A DNA stretch of 20,685 nt from an uncultured Oscillospiraceae bacterium (GTDB lineage Bacteria; Bacillota; Clostridia; Oscillospirales; Oscillospiraceae): positions 1-20,685 of the forward strand of contig CAKTQE010000039.1 of NCBI GenBank assembly GCA_934593275.1. The letters are read 5' to 3'. Below the pieces are notes generated by a model. The model saw only the letters and a program-made list of their open reading frames with translations. It did not search any database and was not told where the DNA came from. Numbering within the stretch: position 1 is the stretch's first letter; every line of letters starts with the position of its first letter. A program made the translations under genes and the position numbers. Of this stretch, positions 6,526-13,042 are shown piece after piece.

Positions 6526-8298
6526 ATGAAGCAATCCAGAACGAATACCTGCGGCGAGCTGCGGCTTGCGGACGTGGGAAAAAACGTGACCATTGTAGGC
6601 TGGCTGGAAAATGTACGTGAAGTGGGTTCCAACTTTGCTTTCCTGGTTTTGCGGGACTTTTACGGCACCACGCAGGTGGTGGTAGAGACCGAGGAAATGA
6701 TGAAAGTGGTCAAGGGCATCAACAAGGAGTCCACCATCTCCGTCACCGGCACCGTCCGGGAGCGGGAGAGCAAGAATGCCAAGCTGCCCACCGGCGACAT
6801 TGAAGTGGTCCCGGAGCGCATCGAGGTGCTGGGCAAGTGCATTCACAACCAGCTGCCCTTTGAAATCAACAAGAGCCGGGAGGCCGACGAGAATACCCGT
6901 CTCAAATACCGGTTCCTGGACCTGCGGAATCCCGCGGTGAAGTCCAACATTGTCCTGCGCTGCCAGGTGGTGGCGGAGCTGCGGCGGCTGATGACCGAGC
7001 AGGGCTTCCTGGAAATGACCACCCCCATCCTGACTTCTTCCAGCCCTGAGGGCGCCAGAGACTATCTGGTTCCCGCCCGGAACCATCCCGGCAAGTTCTA
7101 CGCCCTGCCCCAGGCTCCCCAGCAGTTCAAGCAGCTGCTGATGACCTCTGGCTTTGACCGCTATTTCCAGATCGCCCCCTGCTTCCGGGATGAGGATGCC
7201 CGGGCAGACCGTACCCCCGGCGAGTTCTATCAGCTGGATATGGAAATGGCCTTCGCCTCCCAGGAGGACGTATTGGAGACCCTGGAAACCGTCTTGCAGC
7301 CGGTTTATGAGAAGTTCGGCAAGTACCAGCGGGTGTCTCAGGCTCCTTGGCGGCACATTGCCTATAACGAGGCCATGGAACGCTACGGCTCCGACAAGCC
7401 CGACCTGCGGATCGATTTGGAAATCCAGGATATTTCCGAAATCGTCCAGGGCTGTGGCTTCGGTCCCTTTGAGGGTGCTACGGTCAAGGCCGTGGCGGTG
7501 GATGACTTTGCCCAGGCCCGGAAGTGGATCGATAAGCTCCTGGCAGACGTAGAAGTCCAGACCGGCAACAAGGCCTGCTGGTTCAAGGTGGATGACACCG
7601 GTGCCCTCACCGGCGGTATCTCCAAGTTCCTGGGCGACTGCGCCGGGGCCTTGACGGAAAAGCTGAACCTGAAACCCGGCTCCTTTGTGTGCATGGCCGC
7701 CGGTAAAAAGAGTGCTGCCCAGAAGACTGCCGGCGTGATTCGCTCCATGCTGGGCAAGCGTGTTCCCGGCCATTTTGACGAGGAGCAGTACGCCCTGTGC
7801 TGGATCGTGGACTTCCCCATGTATGAAATCGGTGAGGAATCCGGCCAGCTGGAATTCTGCCACAACCCCTTCTCCATGCCCCAGGGCGGCCTGAAAGCCC
7901 TGGAAGATGCCGAGGGCGATACGGAAAAGCTGCTGGCCATCAATGCCAACCAGTATGACCTGGTGTGCAACGGCTACGAGTGCGCTTCCGGTGCCGTCCG
8001 GAACCATGACCCGGAGATCATGGTCAAGGCGTTCCAGATGGTGGGCCTGGGCGAAGAGGACGTAAAGGCCAAGTTCCCGGCCATGTACAACGCGTTCACC
8101 TACGGCGCGCCTCCCCATGCCGGTGCGGCCCCCGGCGTTGACCGCATGGTCATGCTGCTGACCGGTGAGGAGAGCATTCGGGAAGTAATCACTTTCCCCA
8201 TGAACAAGAACGCCCAGGATTTGATGATGGGCGCGCCCAGCTGTGTAGAGCAGAAGCAGCTGGATGACGTTCACATCGCCATTACAGAAGAAGAGTAA
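6526..8298 (+). CDS. aspS: Aspartate--tRNA ligase
   Basis: This class II synthetase charges tRNA-Asp with aspartate. Its 590 residues match the bacterial type, with an N-terminal OB-fold anticodon domain, a catalytic core and a GAD insertion in the middle. QAPQQFKQLLM and the motif 2 region FRDEDARADRTPGEFYQLD are clear, as is motif 3 near the C-terminus, GAPPHAGAAPGVDRMVML. Two places differ from the textbook sequence. The OB-fold start reads GWLENVREVGSNFAF instead of the common GWVxRRRDxGxxIF, and motif 3 has HAGAAPG where HGGxAFG is common. The start ATG has GAGAGG upstream, and a strong terminator follows directly. Discrimination between tRNA-Asp and tRNA-Asn cannot be decided from this sequence alone. 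Confidence 0.96.
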   Translation: MKQSRTNTCGELRLADVGKNVTIVGWLENVREVGSNFAFLVLRDFYGTTQVVVETEEMMKVVKGINKESTISVTGTVRERESKNAKLPTGDIEVVPERIEVLGKCIHNQLPFEINKSREADENTRLKYRFLDLRNPAVKSNIVLRCQVVAELRRLMTEQGFLEMTTPILTSSSPEGARDYLVPARNHPGKFYALPQAPQQFKQLLMTSGFDRYFQIAPCFRDEDARADRTPGEFYQLDMEMAFASQEDVLETLETVLQPVYEKFGKYQRVSQAPWRHIAYNEAMERYGSDKPDLRIDLEIQDISEIVQGCGFGPFEGATVKAVAVDDFAQARKWIDKLLADVEVQTGNKACWFKVDDTGALTGGISKFLGDCAGALTEKLNLKPGSFVCMAAGKKSAAQKTAGVIRSMLGKRVPGHFDEEQYALCWIVDFPMYEIGEESGQLEFCHNPFSMPQGGLKALEDAEGDTEKLLAINANQYDLVCNGYECASGAVRNHDPEIMVKAFQMVGLGEEDVKAKFPAMYNAFTYGAPPHAGAAPGVDRMVMLLTGEESIREVITFPMNKNAQDLMMGAPSCVEQKQLDDVHIAITEEE

Positions 8299-8303
8299 CC
8301 CCA

Positions 8304-8341
8304 TTTCCCTCCGAGGCCATCCCTCGGAGGGAAACTTTTTT
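8304..8341 (+). terminator. Intrinsic terminator after aspS
   Basis: A perfect 13-base stem (8304-8316 with 8322-8334), a 5-base loop and six T residues (8336-8341) begin 5 bases after the aspS stop codon. Confidence 0.95.
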
Positions 8342-8352
8342 GATTTTCCCCC

Positions 8353-8381
8353 TTTACAAACACGGCTTTATCTGCTATAAT
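8353..8381 (+). promoter_or_regulatory. Promoter of tRNA-Arg
   Basis: TTTACA (8353-8358) and consensus TATAAT (8376-8381) are 17 bases apart and lie 19 bases before the mature tRNA 5' end. The tRNA is therefore a stand-alone unit, separated from aspS by the terminator. Confidence 0.88.
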
Positions 8382-8400
8382 ACCTTGGTACTTGAGAAAT

Positions 8401-8476
8401 GCACCGGTGGCTCAATGGATAGAGCATCGGATTCCGGTTCCGAGGGTTGGGGGTTCGAGTCCCTTCCGGTGTACCA
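8401..8476 (+). tRNA. tRNA-Arg (anticodon CCG)
   Basis: All four arms fold. The acceptor GCACCGG pairs with CCGGTGT (8466-8472, last pair G-U). The D stem is GCTC/GAGC. The anticodon stem TCGGA/TCCGA encloses TTCCGGT with anticodon CCG at 8434-8436, which reads CGG. The variable loop has 5 bases. The T stem GGGGG/CCCTT encloses TTCGAGT. CCA is encoded at 8474-8476. The two outer T-stem pairs are G-U, a little weak but acceptable. Confidence 0.97.
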
Positions 8477-8511
8477 AAAAACGGGTCATCCATTTGGATG
8501 ACCCGTTTTTT
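8476..8511. terminator. Terminator after tRNA-Arg, symmetric and possibly bidirectional
   Basis: Perfect 16-base arms (8476-8491 and 8496-8511) flank an ATTT loop. The arms end in six A residues on the left and six T residues on the right, so the hairpin can stop transcription from either side. It begins within the encoded CCA end of the tRNA and is part of a larger palindrome described in the findings. Confidence 0.93.
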
Positions 8512-8532
8512 GCACCGGAAGGGACTCGAACC
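8512..8532 (-). repeat. tRNA-Arg tail fragment, copy A (antisense)
   Basis: Positions 8513-8532 are the exact reverse complement of the T-arm and acceptor 3' strand of the tRNA (8452-8471). The whole 21-base unit recurs unchanged at 8731-8751. Confidence 0.9.
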
Positions 8533-8540
8533 ATTTAAAT

Positions 8541-8561
8541 GGAACTGCCGGTGGCAGTTCC
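8541..8561. repeat. Perfect 9-bp hairpin
   Basis: GGAACTGCC (8541-8549) pairs with GGCAGTTCC (8553-8561) around a 3-base loop. A palindrome, CCATTTAAATGG (8531-8542), overlaps its left edge. There is no T run, so it is not an obvious terminator. Confidence 0.75.
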
Positions 8562-8597
8562 GTCGCAGCGGCATGACGTAAGCGAAACCATAATGTA

Positions 8598-8619
8598 CCG
8601 AGTCTCTTCCGGTGTACCA
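8598..8619 (+). repeat. tRNA-Arg tail fragment, copy B (sense)
   Basis: It matches the last 22 bases of the tRNA (8455-8476), including CCA, at 20 positions. No tRNA body precedes it, so it is a fragment and not a second tRNA gene. Confidence 0.8.
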
Positions 8620-8623
8620 CGTA

Positions 8624-8648
8624 GCGGTATATAAGACGGGGACTCGAA
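8624..8648 (-). repeat. Diverged tRNA-tail fragment, copy C
   Basis: GCGGTATA (8624-8631) followed by GGGGACTCGAA (8638-8648) repeats the layout GCGGTATA ... GGGACTCGAA seen at 8721-8749. Part of the acceptor-derived sequence is missing here. It is best explained as a decayed copy of the 8721-8751 unit. Confidence 0.55.
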
Positions 8649-8671
8649 AGGGCGGCCCGTGGGAGAGTCCC

Positions 8672-8714
8672 GAGAATTCTGGACGCACCCCGTAGGGGTG
8701 TGGGCAGAATTCTC
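8672..8714. repeat. Nested inverted repeat (10-bp outer, 6-bp inner)
   Basis: GAGAATTCTG (8672-8681) pairs with CAGAATTCTC (8705-8714). Inside it CACCCC (8686-8691) pairs with GGGGTG (8695-8700) around a 3-base loop. The structure is symmetric with short internal loops and no T run. It resembles a small palindromic repeat unit more than a terminator. Confidence 0.8.
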
Positions 8715-8730
8715 TCCCCTGCGGTATAAC

Positions 8731-8751
8731 GCACCGGAAGGGACTCGAACC
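8731..8751 (-). repeat. tRNA-Arg tail fragment, copy D (antisense)
   Basis: It is identical over 21 bases to 8512-8532, in the same orientation and 219 bases further on. No matching tRNA 5' half is found on the minus strand up to the next gene. Confidence 0.9.
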
Positions 8752-8797
8752 CCATATTTACCAACTGCTTTCGCCAGAAAAGGAGCGTAGAAGTTCA

Positions 8798-9661
8798 ATG
8801 ATACGTGCAGACTGTCATATTCACATGCTTTTAGACGGCCACAACTGGCGGGAAGCCATTGACCGGCATCGGGAGAAGCCGGAGGACGGCTTTATCCTCA
8901 GAGCCTTGGAGCGTTACCGGTCCCAAGGGTTTGTGTATCTCCGGGACGGGGGCGACAAATGGGGGGTAGGGCTGCGGGCCAGAGAATGCAGTAGGGACTT
9001 TGGCATCCAATACGTGACCCCCTGCGCCCCTCTTTGCAAGGCGGGACACTACGGCCACTTTATTGGGGAGTCCTACGAAAATCTCCGGGAATTCACAGCC
9101 CTTGTGGAAAAACAGAAAGCCCGGGGGGCGGATTTTATCAAGGTGATGATCTCCGGGCTGATGGATTTTGACCGCTATGGGGTCCTGACAGAACCGGGGC
9201 TGGAACCGGAGACCATTCGGGAAATCATTCACATTGCCAAGGACCAGGGCTTTCGGGTCATGGCCCACGCCAACGGGGCGGAAACGGTACTGGCGGCGGT
9301 GGAGGCCGGGGTGGACTCTGTGGAGCATGGAGCCTACTTGAACCGGGAAGCCCTGGAAGCCATGGCAGAGCGGGGAACAATTTGGGTGCCGACCCTTTCC
9401 ACCATTGGAAATCTCCGGGGCAAGGGCCGGTTCCGGGAGGACGCGGTGGAACAGATACTGGAAAGTGCCATGGAAAATGTGCGCGTCTTTGCCGCCCTTG
9501 GCGGCATTCTGGCCCCGGGCAGTGATGCGGGGGCCTGGGCGGTACCCCATGGCGGGGATACGGAATATACCCTGATGCGGGAGATTCTGGGGGCTGACTG
9601 GGAAGCCGTTTTAGACCGTGGTACCCAGGAGGTGCGGCAGCGTTTTGTCTATGGAGATTAA
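8798..9661 (+). CDS. Short amidohydrolase-superfamily protein
   Basis: This 287-residue metal-dependent hydrolase has a TIM-barrel fold similar to imidazolonepropionase/prolidase-type amidohydrolases. Metal and active-site motifs appear in family order: H7-x-H9 on strand 1 (CHIH), Lys115 in FIKVMISG, His157 in VMAHANG, His177 in SVEHGAY, and Asp243 in PGSDAGA. It starts directly at the barrel and lacks the small beta-sandwich domain that many relatives (about 400 residues) carry on both ends. AGGAG lies 12 bases upstream of the ATG, a slightly long spacing. The stop overlaps the next gene by 11 bases. The substrate cannot be inferred. Confidence 0.85.
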   Translation: MIRADCHIHMLLDGHNWREAIDRHREKPEDGFILRALERYRSQGFVYLRDGGDKWGVGLRARECSRDFGIQYVTPCAPLCKAGHYGHFIGESYENLREFTALVEKQKARGADFIKVMISGLMDFDRYGVLTEPGLEPETIREIIHIAKDQGFRVMAHANGAETVLAAVEAGVDSVEHGAYLNREALEAMAERGTIWVPTLSTIGNLRGKGRFREDAVEQILESAMENVRVFAALGGILAPGSDAGAWAVPHGGDTEYTLMREILGADWEAVLDRGTQEVRQRFVYGD

Positions 9662-10208
9662 GCTGACCAGAAGCCGCCGGAAAACCTTGTCGGTGCGCAT
9701 TACCCCCACAGGTGACTTGGATGTCCGTGCGCCTTTGGGTCTGCCCAGACGGGAAATAGACCGCTTTCTGGAAGAAAAGCGGGAATGGATCCAGGAGCAT
9801 CGGCAGCAGGTGCTGACCCAAAACCGCCAGGGCCAGGAACATCCTCTGACCAAAGAACATTTGGAGACCCTGAAAGAGCTGGCCTGGGAACCGATTCAGG
9901 AGAGTCTGCAAAAATACGCCCCCGTCCTGGGGGTGAATTATGGGAATGTGACCCTCCGGTGCCAGAAAAGCCGGTGGGGCAGCTGCTCTTCCAAAGGCAA
10001 TCTCAATTTTAACTGTCTGCTGGCCCTGGCCCCCCGGTCAGTATTGGAGTATGTGGTGGTTCACGAACTGGCCCACCGGAAGCAGATGAACCACTCCGCC
10101 GCGTTCTGGCAGGAGGTGGCCCAGGCAAAGCCGGACTACAAAAAAGATTTGCAATGGCTGAAAGCCAACGGTGGTATTCTCATGGCCCGGGCGGCGGGCG
10201 CAAAATAA
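9651..10208 (+). CDS. YgjP-type M48-like metallopeptidase (DUF45)
   Basis: This 185-residue cytoplasmic protein belongs to the YgjP/SprT-like zinc-peptidase family, formerly DUF45. The C-terminal half carries the typical CQKSRWGSCSSKGNLNFN (104-121), the zinc motif HELAH (138-142) and a third ligand, His148, followed by FWQEV. The N-terminal half (MEIKLTRSRRKTLSVRI) is the family's beta-rich part. I place the start at ATG 9651. An in-frame TTG at 9645 sits closer to the AGGAGG at 9627-9632 and is a real alternative; a longer frame from 9618 adds an unlikely N-terminus. It overlaps the amidohydrolase end by 11 bases, suggesting coupled translation. The physiological substrate is not known. Confidence 0.88.
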   Translation: MEIKLTRSRRKTLSVRITPTGDLDVRAPLGLPRREIDRFLEEKREWIQEHRQQVLTQNRQGQEHPLTKEHLETLKELAWEPIQESLQKYAPVLGVNYGNVTLRCQKSRWGSCSSKGNLNFNCLLALAPRSVLEYVVVHELAHRKQMNHSAAFWQEVAQAKPDYKKDLQWLKANGGILMARAAGAK

Positions 10209-10221
10209 TCAAAAAATACTG

Positions 10222-10250
10222 TTGCATTCCTTGCCGGAAAATGGTACTAT
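10222..10250 (+). promoter_or_regulatory. Promoter of nagA
   Basis: TTGCAT (10222-10227), a 17-base spacer and TACTAT (10245-10250) lie 41 bases upstream of the nagA start, in the 83-base gap after the YgjP-like gene. No clear operator is visible. Confidence 0.65.
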
Positions 10251-10291
10251 GGATTTACCGAAAAATTTTTTATTCTGAGAGGAGAAACCAT

Positions 10292-11422
10292 ATGTTTTAC
10301 AAAAACGCACGGATTTTTTGCTCTGATTTTCAATTTCACACCGGTGCTTTCCAGGTAGAAAACGGTGTGTTCGGCAAGGTTCTGCCGGAGAATGTGCCGG
10401 AGGACGCGGTAGACCTCCATGGGGCCACGGTGATCCCCGGCATGGTGGAAATTCACAGCCACGGCAACTCCGGTGCCGACTTCTCTGACGGCGATTACGA
10501 AGGCCTTAAAAAGATGGCGGCTTTCTACGCAAAGTGCGGTGTCACCTCCTTTGCTCCCGCCTCCATGACCCTGCCCTACGATGTGCTGGAAAAGGCCTTT
10601 GCCACGGCAGTGCGGTTTTCCAAGGAGCAGCCCCAGGGCCTCAGCGTTCTGCGGGGCATCCAGATGGAGGGACCCTACTTCTCCTATAAGAAGCGGGGCG
10701 CACAGAACCCGGATTACCTGAAGCTGCCGGATTTTGAGGGCTTCAAAGCACTGTGGGAGGGCTGCCAGGGCCTGATAAAAATCGTGGACCTGGCCCCGGA
10801 GTTGGAGGGTGCCGAGGACTTTGCCAAGAAAGCGTCCCAGTTCTGCACCGTGTCCGTTGCCCATACGGATTCTGACTATGACCATGCCAAGGCGGTATTC
10901 GATGCCGGTGCCACCCACCTGACCCATCTGTATAACGCCATGCCTGCCATTTCCCACCGGACGCCCGGCGTGATCCCCGCCGCGGTGGAAAACAAGAATG
11001 TACGGGCCGAGCTGATTTGTGACGGCTACCATGTCCATCCTGCCTCTGTGCGTCTGGCGTTCTCCATGTTCGGCGGTGACCGGATGTGCCTAATTTCTGA
11101 CTCCGGCCGCTGCGCCGGTATGCCTGAGGGGACCCAGTTCCAGCTGGGCGGCCAGGACTGCTGGCTGCGTGGGGGCGTTGCCAAGCTGGCTGACGGCACC
11201 ATTGCCTGTTCCGCCACCAATATGTGGACCTGCCTGCAAAACGTCCTTTCCTGGGGCATCCGGGAAGAAGACGCGGTTCGGGCGGCTACCTACAACCCCG
11301 CCTGTGCCATTGGCGCGGACAAGGTGGTTGGCACCATTGAGGAGGGCAAGGTTGCGGACTTCCTGGTCTGCGCGCCGGACTACTCCTCCATGGAGGTCTA
11401 CCTGGCCGGTCAGAAGCTGTAA
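10292..11422 (+). CDS. nagA: N-acetylglucosamine-6-phosphate deacetylase
   Basis: It removes acetate from GlcNAc-6-phosphate to give glucosamine-6-phosphate, used in amino-sugar catabolism and cell-wall recycling. Its 376 residues fit the family. IHSHG (54-58) holds the HxH pair, Glu126 in MEGPY is the metal ligand, His191 and His212 (in THLYNAM) follow, and Asp270 in ISDSGRCAGMPEG is the catalytic aspartate. IEEGKVADFLV (349-359) is the usual C-terminal beta-sandwich return. The substrate loop reads GPYFSYKKRGAQ rather than GPFxNxxKKGAH, and SDSGRC replaces the common TDAMRA, a modest divergence. The start at 10292 is set by AGAGGAG; an upstream in-frame ATG lies inside the YgjP-like gene. 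No nagB or PTS gene is adjacent. Confidence 0.92.
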   Translation: MFYKNARIFCSDFQFHTGAFQVENGVFGKVLPENVPEDAVDLHGATVIPGMVEIHSHGNSGADFSDGDYEGLKKMAAFYAKCGVTSFAPASMTLPYDVLEKAFATAVRFSKEQPQGLSVLRGIQMEGPYFSYKKRGAQNPDYLKLPDFEGFKALWEGCQGLIKIVDLAPELEGAEDFAKKASQFCTVSVAHTDSDYDHAKAVFDAGATHLTHLYNAMPAISHRTPGVIPAAVENKNVRAELICDGYHVHPASVRLAFSMFGGDRMCLISDSGRCAGMPEGTQFQLGGQDCWLRGGVAKLADGTIACSATNMWTCLQNVLSWGIREEDAVRAATYNPACAIGADKVVGTIEEGKVADFLVCAPDYSSMEVYLAGQKL

Positions 11423-11433
11423 GAAGAAACCGA

Positions 11434-11504
11434 AACGTCATTGCGGGATCATGACCTGCCCGGGAAAGCACGCCTGGGCGGGTCCCCGCAATGCGTTCTT
11501 TTTT
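11434..11504 (+). terminator. Long terminator-like hairpin after nagA
   Basis: AACG plus CATTGCGGG (11434-11447) pairs with CCCGCAATG plus CGTT (11485-11497), with one unpaired base. An inner stem pairs GACCTGCCC with GGGCGGGTC through one wobble. A T-rich run (TTCTTTTTT, 11496-11504) follows. The stem is longer than a minimal terminator. Confidence 0.85.
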
Positions 11505-11600
11505 ACGTAAAAATCATCAGGGAAGCTCTGGGCAAAGCCACAAGAGCCGCTGTCCGGCCACAGGCGATTTGTTAGGAGTTTCCCTAAAAAAGGAGAATCT

Positions 11601-12980
11601 ATGTATCGCAAGTTCATTGGGGACCGGGCATTTTACAAGCGGGTGCTGGCGGTAGCAGTTCCCATCATCATTCAGAACGGAATCACCAACTTTGTATCCC
11701 TGCTGGATAACATCATGGTGGGCCAGGTGGGGACCCTGCCTATGAGCGGTGTTTCCATCGTCAATCAGCTGATTTTTGTATTCAACCTGTGTATTTTCGG
11801 TGCCAGTTCCGGGGCGGGTATTTTCACGGCCCAGTTCCACGGCAGCCAGGATTCAGAGGGTGTACGGCATACCTTCCGGTTCAAGCTGCTGATCTGCACG
11901 GCCCTGTCCCTGATTGTAGGGACGCTTTTTGCCGCCTATGGAAAAAACCTCATCGGCCTGTACCTCACGGGTGAGGGAGACGGGGCGGATGCCGCCCAGG
12001 TGTTGGCCTTTGGCTGGGATTATCTGCTGGTTATGCTCTGGGGGCTGCTGCCCTTTGGGCTTTGTACCGCCTATGCCGGCACCTTAAAGGAATGCGGGGA
12101 GACCTTTGTACCCATGGCCGCCGGTGTGGCGGCAGTGGCCATCAATCTGATTCTTAACTATGTTCTGATTTTCGGCCACTTTGGCGCGCCGGCCATGGGC
12201 GTTCGGGGCGCTGCCATCGCCACGGTGATCTCCCGGTACGCAGAACTCTTGCTGGTAGCGGGCTGGACGCATGGCCATGGGGCCAAGCATCCTTTTATTC
12301 GGGGCGCGTTCCGGTCTATGGCCATTCCCGCACCGCTGCTGAAAAACATCATCATTACCGGTATGCCCCTGCTTGCCAATGAACTGCTGTGGTCCATGGG
12401 TGTGGCCACCATGAACCAGTGCTACTCCACCTGCGGCCTAGATGTGGTACCCGCCATGAACATCACTTCCACGCTGGGGAACCTGGCCGGTGTGGTTTAC
12501 CAGTCTCTGGGTGTCAGTGTGGGCATTCTTATGGGCCAGATGCTGGGCGCCCAGCGTCCGGAGGAGGAACTGCGGGATACCAACCGGAAGCTCGTTGCGT
12601 TCTCCGTGGCCTCCGGTACGGGCTTTGGCCTGCTGATGGCCCTGGGTTCCGGTGCTTTCCCAGGCATTTACAACACCACCCCGGCGGTACGGATGCTGGC
12701 CCAGGATTTGATTCTGATCAGTGCCATGGTCATGCCCTTCCAGTCCTTTGCCAACGCCACCTACTTTACCCTCCGCTCCGGGGGCAAGACCTTTATCACG
12801 TTCCTGTTTGACAGCGTGTTCATGTGGACCTGTTGTGTCTCCCTGGGCTTTGTACTCAGCCGGTATACGGCTCTGCCCATCCTGCCCCTGTTTGCCCTGT
12901 GCCAGGTACCGGAAGCGGTCAAGTGCATTCTGGGCTGGGCCATGCTGAAAAAAGGCAGCTGGATCCACAGCTTGGCGTAA
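11601..12980 (+). CDS. MATE-family multidrug/metabolite exporter
   Basis: This 459-residue integral membrane protein of the MATE family should use an ion gradient to export drugs or metabolites. Twelve hydrophobic segments fit the family length and two-lobe layout. The N-terminal AVPIIIQNGITNFVSLLDNI followed by MVGQVGT is the classic first signature. GILMGQMLGAQRPEE in the second half is the matching repeat, and the loop YAGTLKECGE fits as well. The start ATG has AAAAGGAG nearby. The 96 bases between the nagA terminator and this gene show no clear promoter. It is followed by a bidirectional terminator. The substrate is not predictable. Confidence 0.93.
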   Translation: MYRKFIGDRAFYKRVLAVAVPIIIQNGITNFVSLLDNIMVGQVGTLPMSGVSIVNQLIFVFNLCIFGASSGAGIFTAQFHGSQDSEGVRHTFRFKLLICTALSLIVGTLFAAYGKNLIGLYLTGEGDGADAAQVLAFGWDYLLVMLWGLLPFGLCTAYAGTLKECGETFVPMAAGVAAVAINLILNYVLIFGHFGAPAMGVRGAAIATVISRYAELLLVAGWTHGHGAKHPFIRGAFRSMAIPAPLLKNIIITGMPLLANELLWSMGVATMNQCYSTCGLDVVPAMNITSTLGNLAGVVYQSLGVSVGILMGQMLGAQRPEEELRDTNRKLVAFSVASGTGFGLLMALGSGAFPGIYNTTPAVRMLAQDLILISAMVMPFQSFANATYFTLRSGGKTFITFLFDSVFMWTCCVSLGFVLSRYTALPILPLFALCQVPEAVKCILGWAMLKKGSWIHSLA

Positions 12981-12996
12981 TACTGTTCCAACGTAT

Positions 12997-13042
12997 AAAA
13001 AGCGGCTCCCTTGGAAAAGACACAAGGGAGCCGCGTTTTTTT
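12997..13042. terminator. Bidirectional terminator between convergent genes
   Basis: A perfect 12-base stem (13002-13013 with 13023-13034) has five A residues on the left and a seven-T run (13036-13042) on the right. It serves the MATE gene on the plus strand and the azlC-azlD-mntP-vanZ unit on the minus strand. Confidence 0.93.

Larger units (their letters stand above)
8512..8797. other. Gene-free tract made of tRNA-tail fragments and hairpins
   Basis: The stretch between the tRNA terminator and the amidohydrolase start holds no credible gene. The open frames across it are translations of inverted tRNA sequence. It contains two identical antisense tRNA-tail copies (8512-8532, 8731-8751), one sense copy (8598-8619), a diverged partial copy (8624-8648), and two perfect hairpins (8541-8561, 8672-8714). 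Only the last 20 or so bases serve the next gene, with an AAAAGGAG ribosome site. Confidence 0.8.

Noticed and set aside
6502..8304. A 600-codon open frame on the minus strand opposite aspS
   Set aside because: It mirrors aspS almost end to end, has no recognisable domain and is rich in His/Gly/Leu from reverse reading of GC-biased codons. The aspS frame has clear family motifs.
8598..8619. A second tRNA gene
   Set aside because: Only the last 22 bases of a tRNA are present. There is no acceptor 5' strand, D arm or anticodon arm upstream.
8512..8753. CRISPR array
   Set aside because: Copies are few, in opposite orientations, irregularly spaced and derived from the tRNA tail. No cas gene is in the window.
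8401..8797. Clean attL/attR pair of an integrative element
   Set aside because: No integrase or cargo lies between the copies, and most copies are inverted relative to the tRNA 3' end. At most these are remnants.
8368..8798. Small minus-strand frames of 87-106 codons across the tRNA and repeat tract
   Set aside because: They translate the reverse complement of the tRNA and its tail copies, a familiar source of spurious small proteins. No ribosome sites or families support them.
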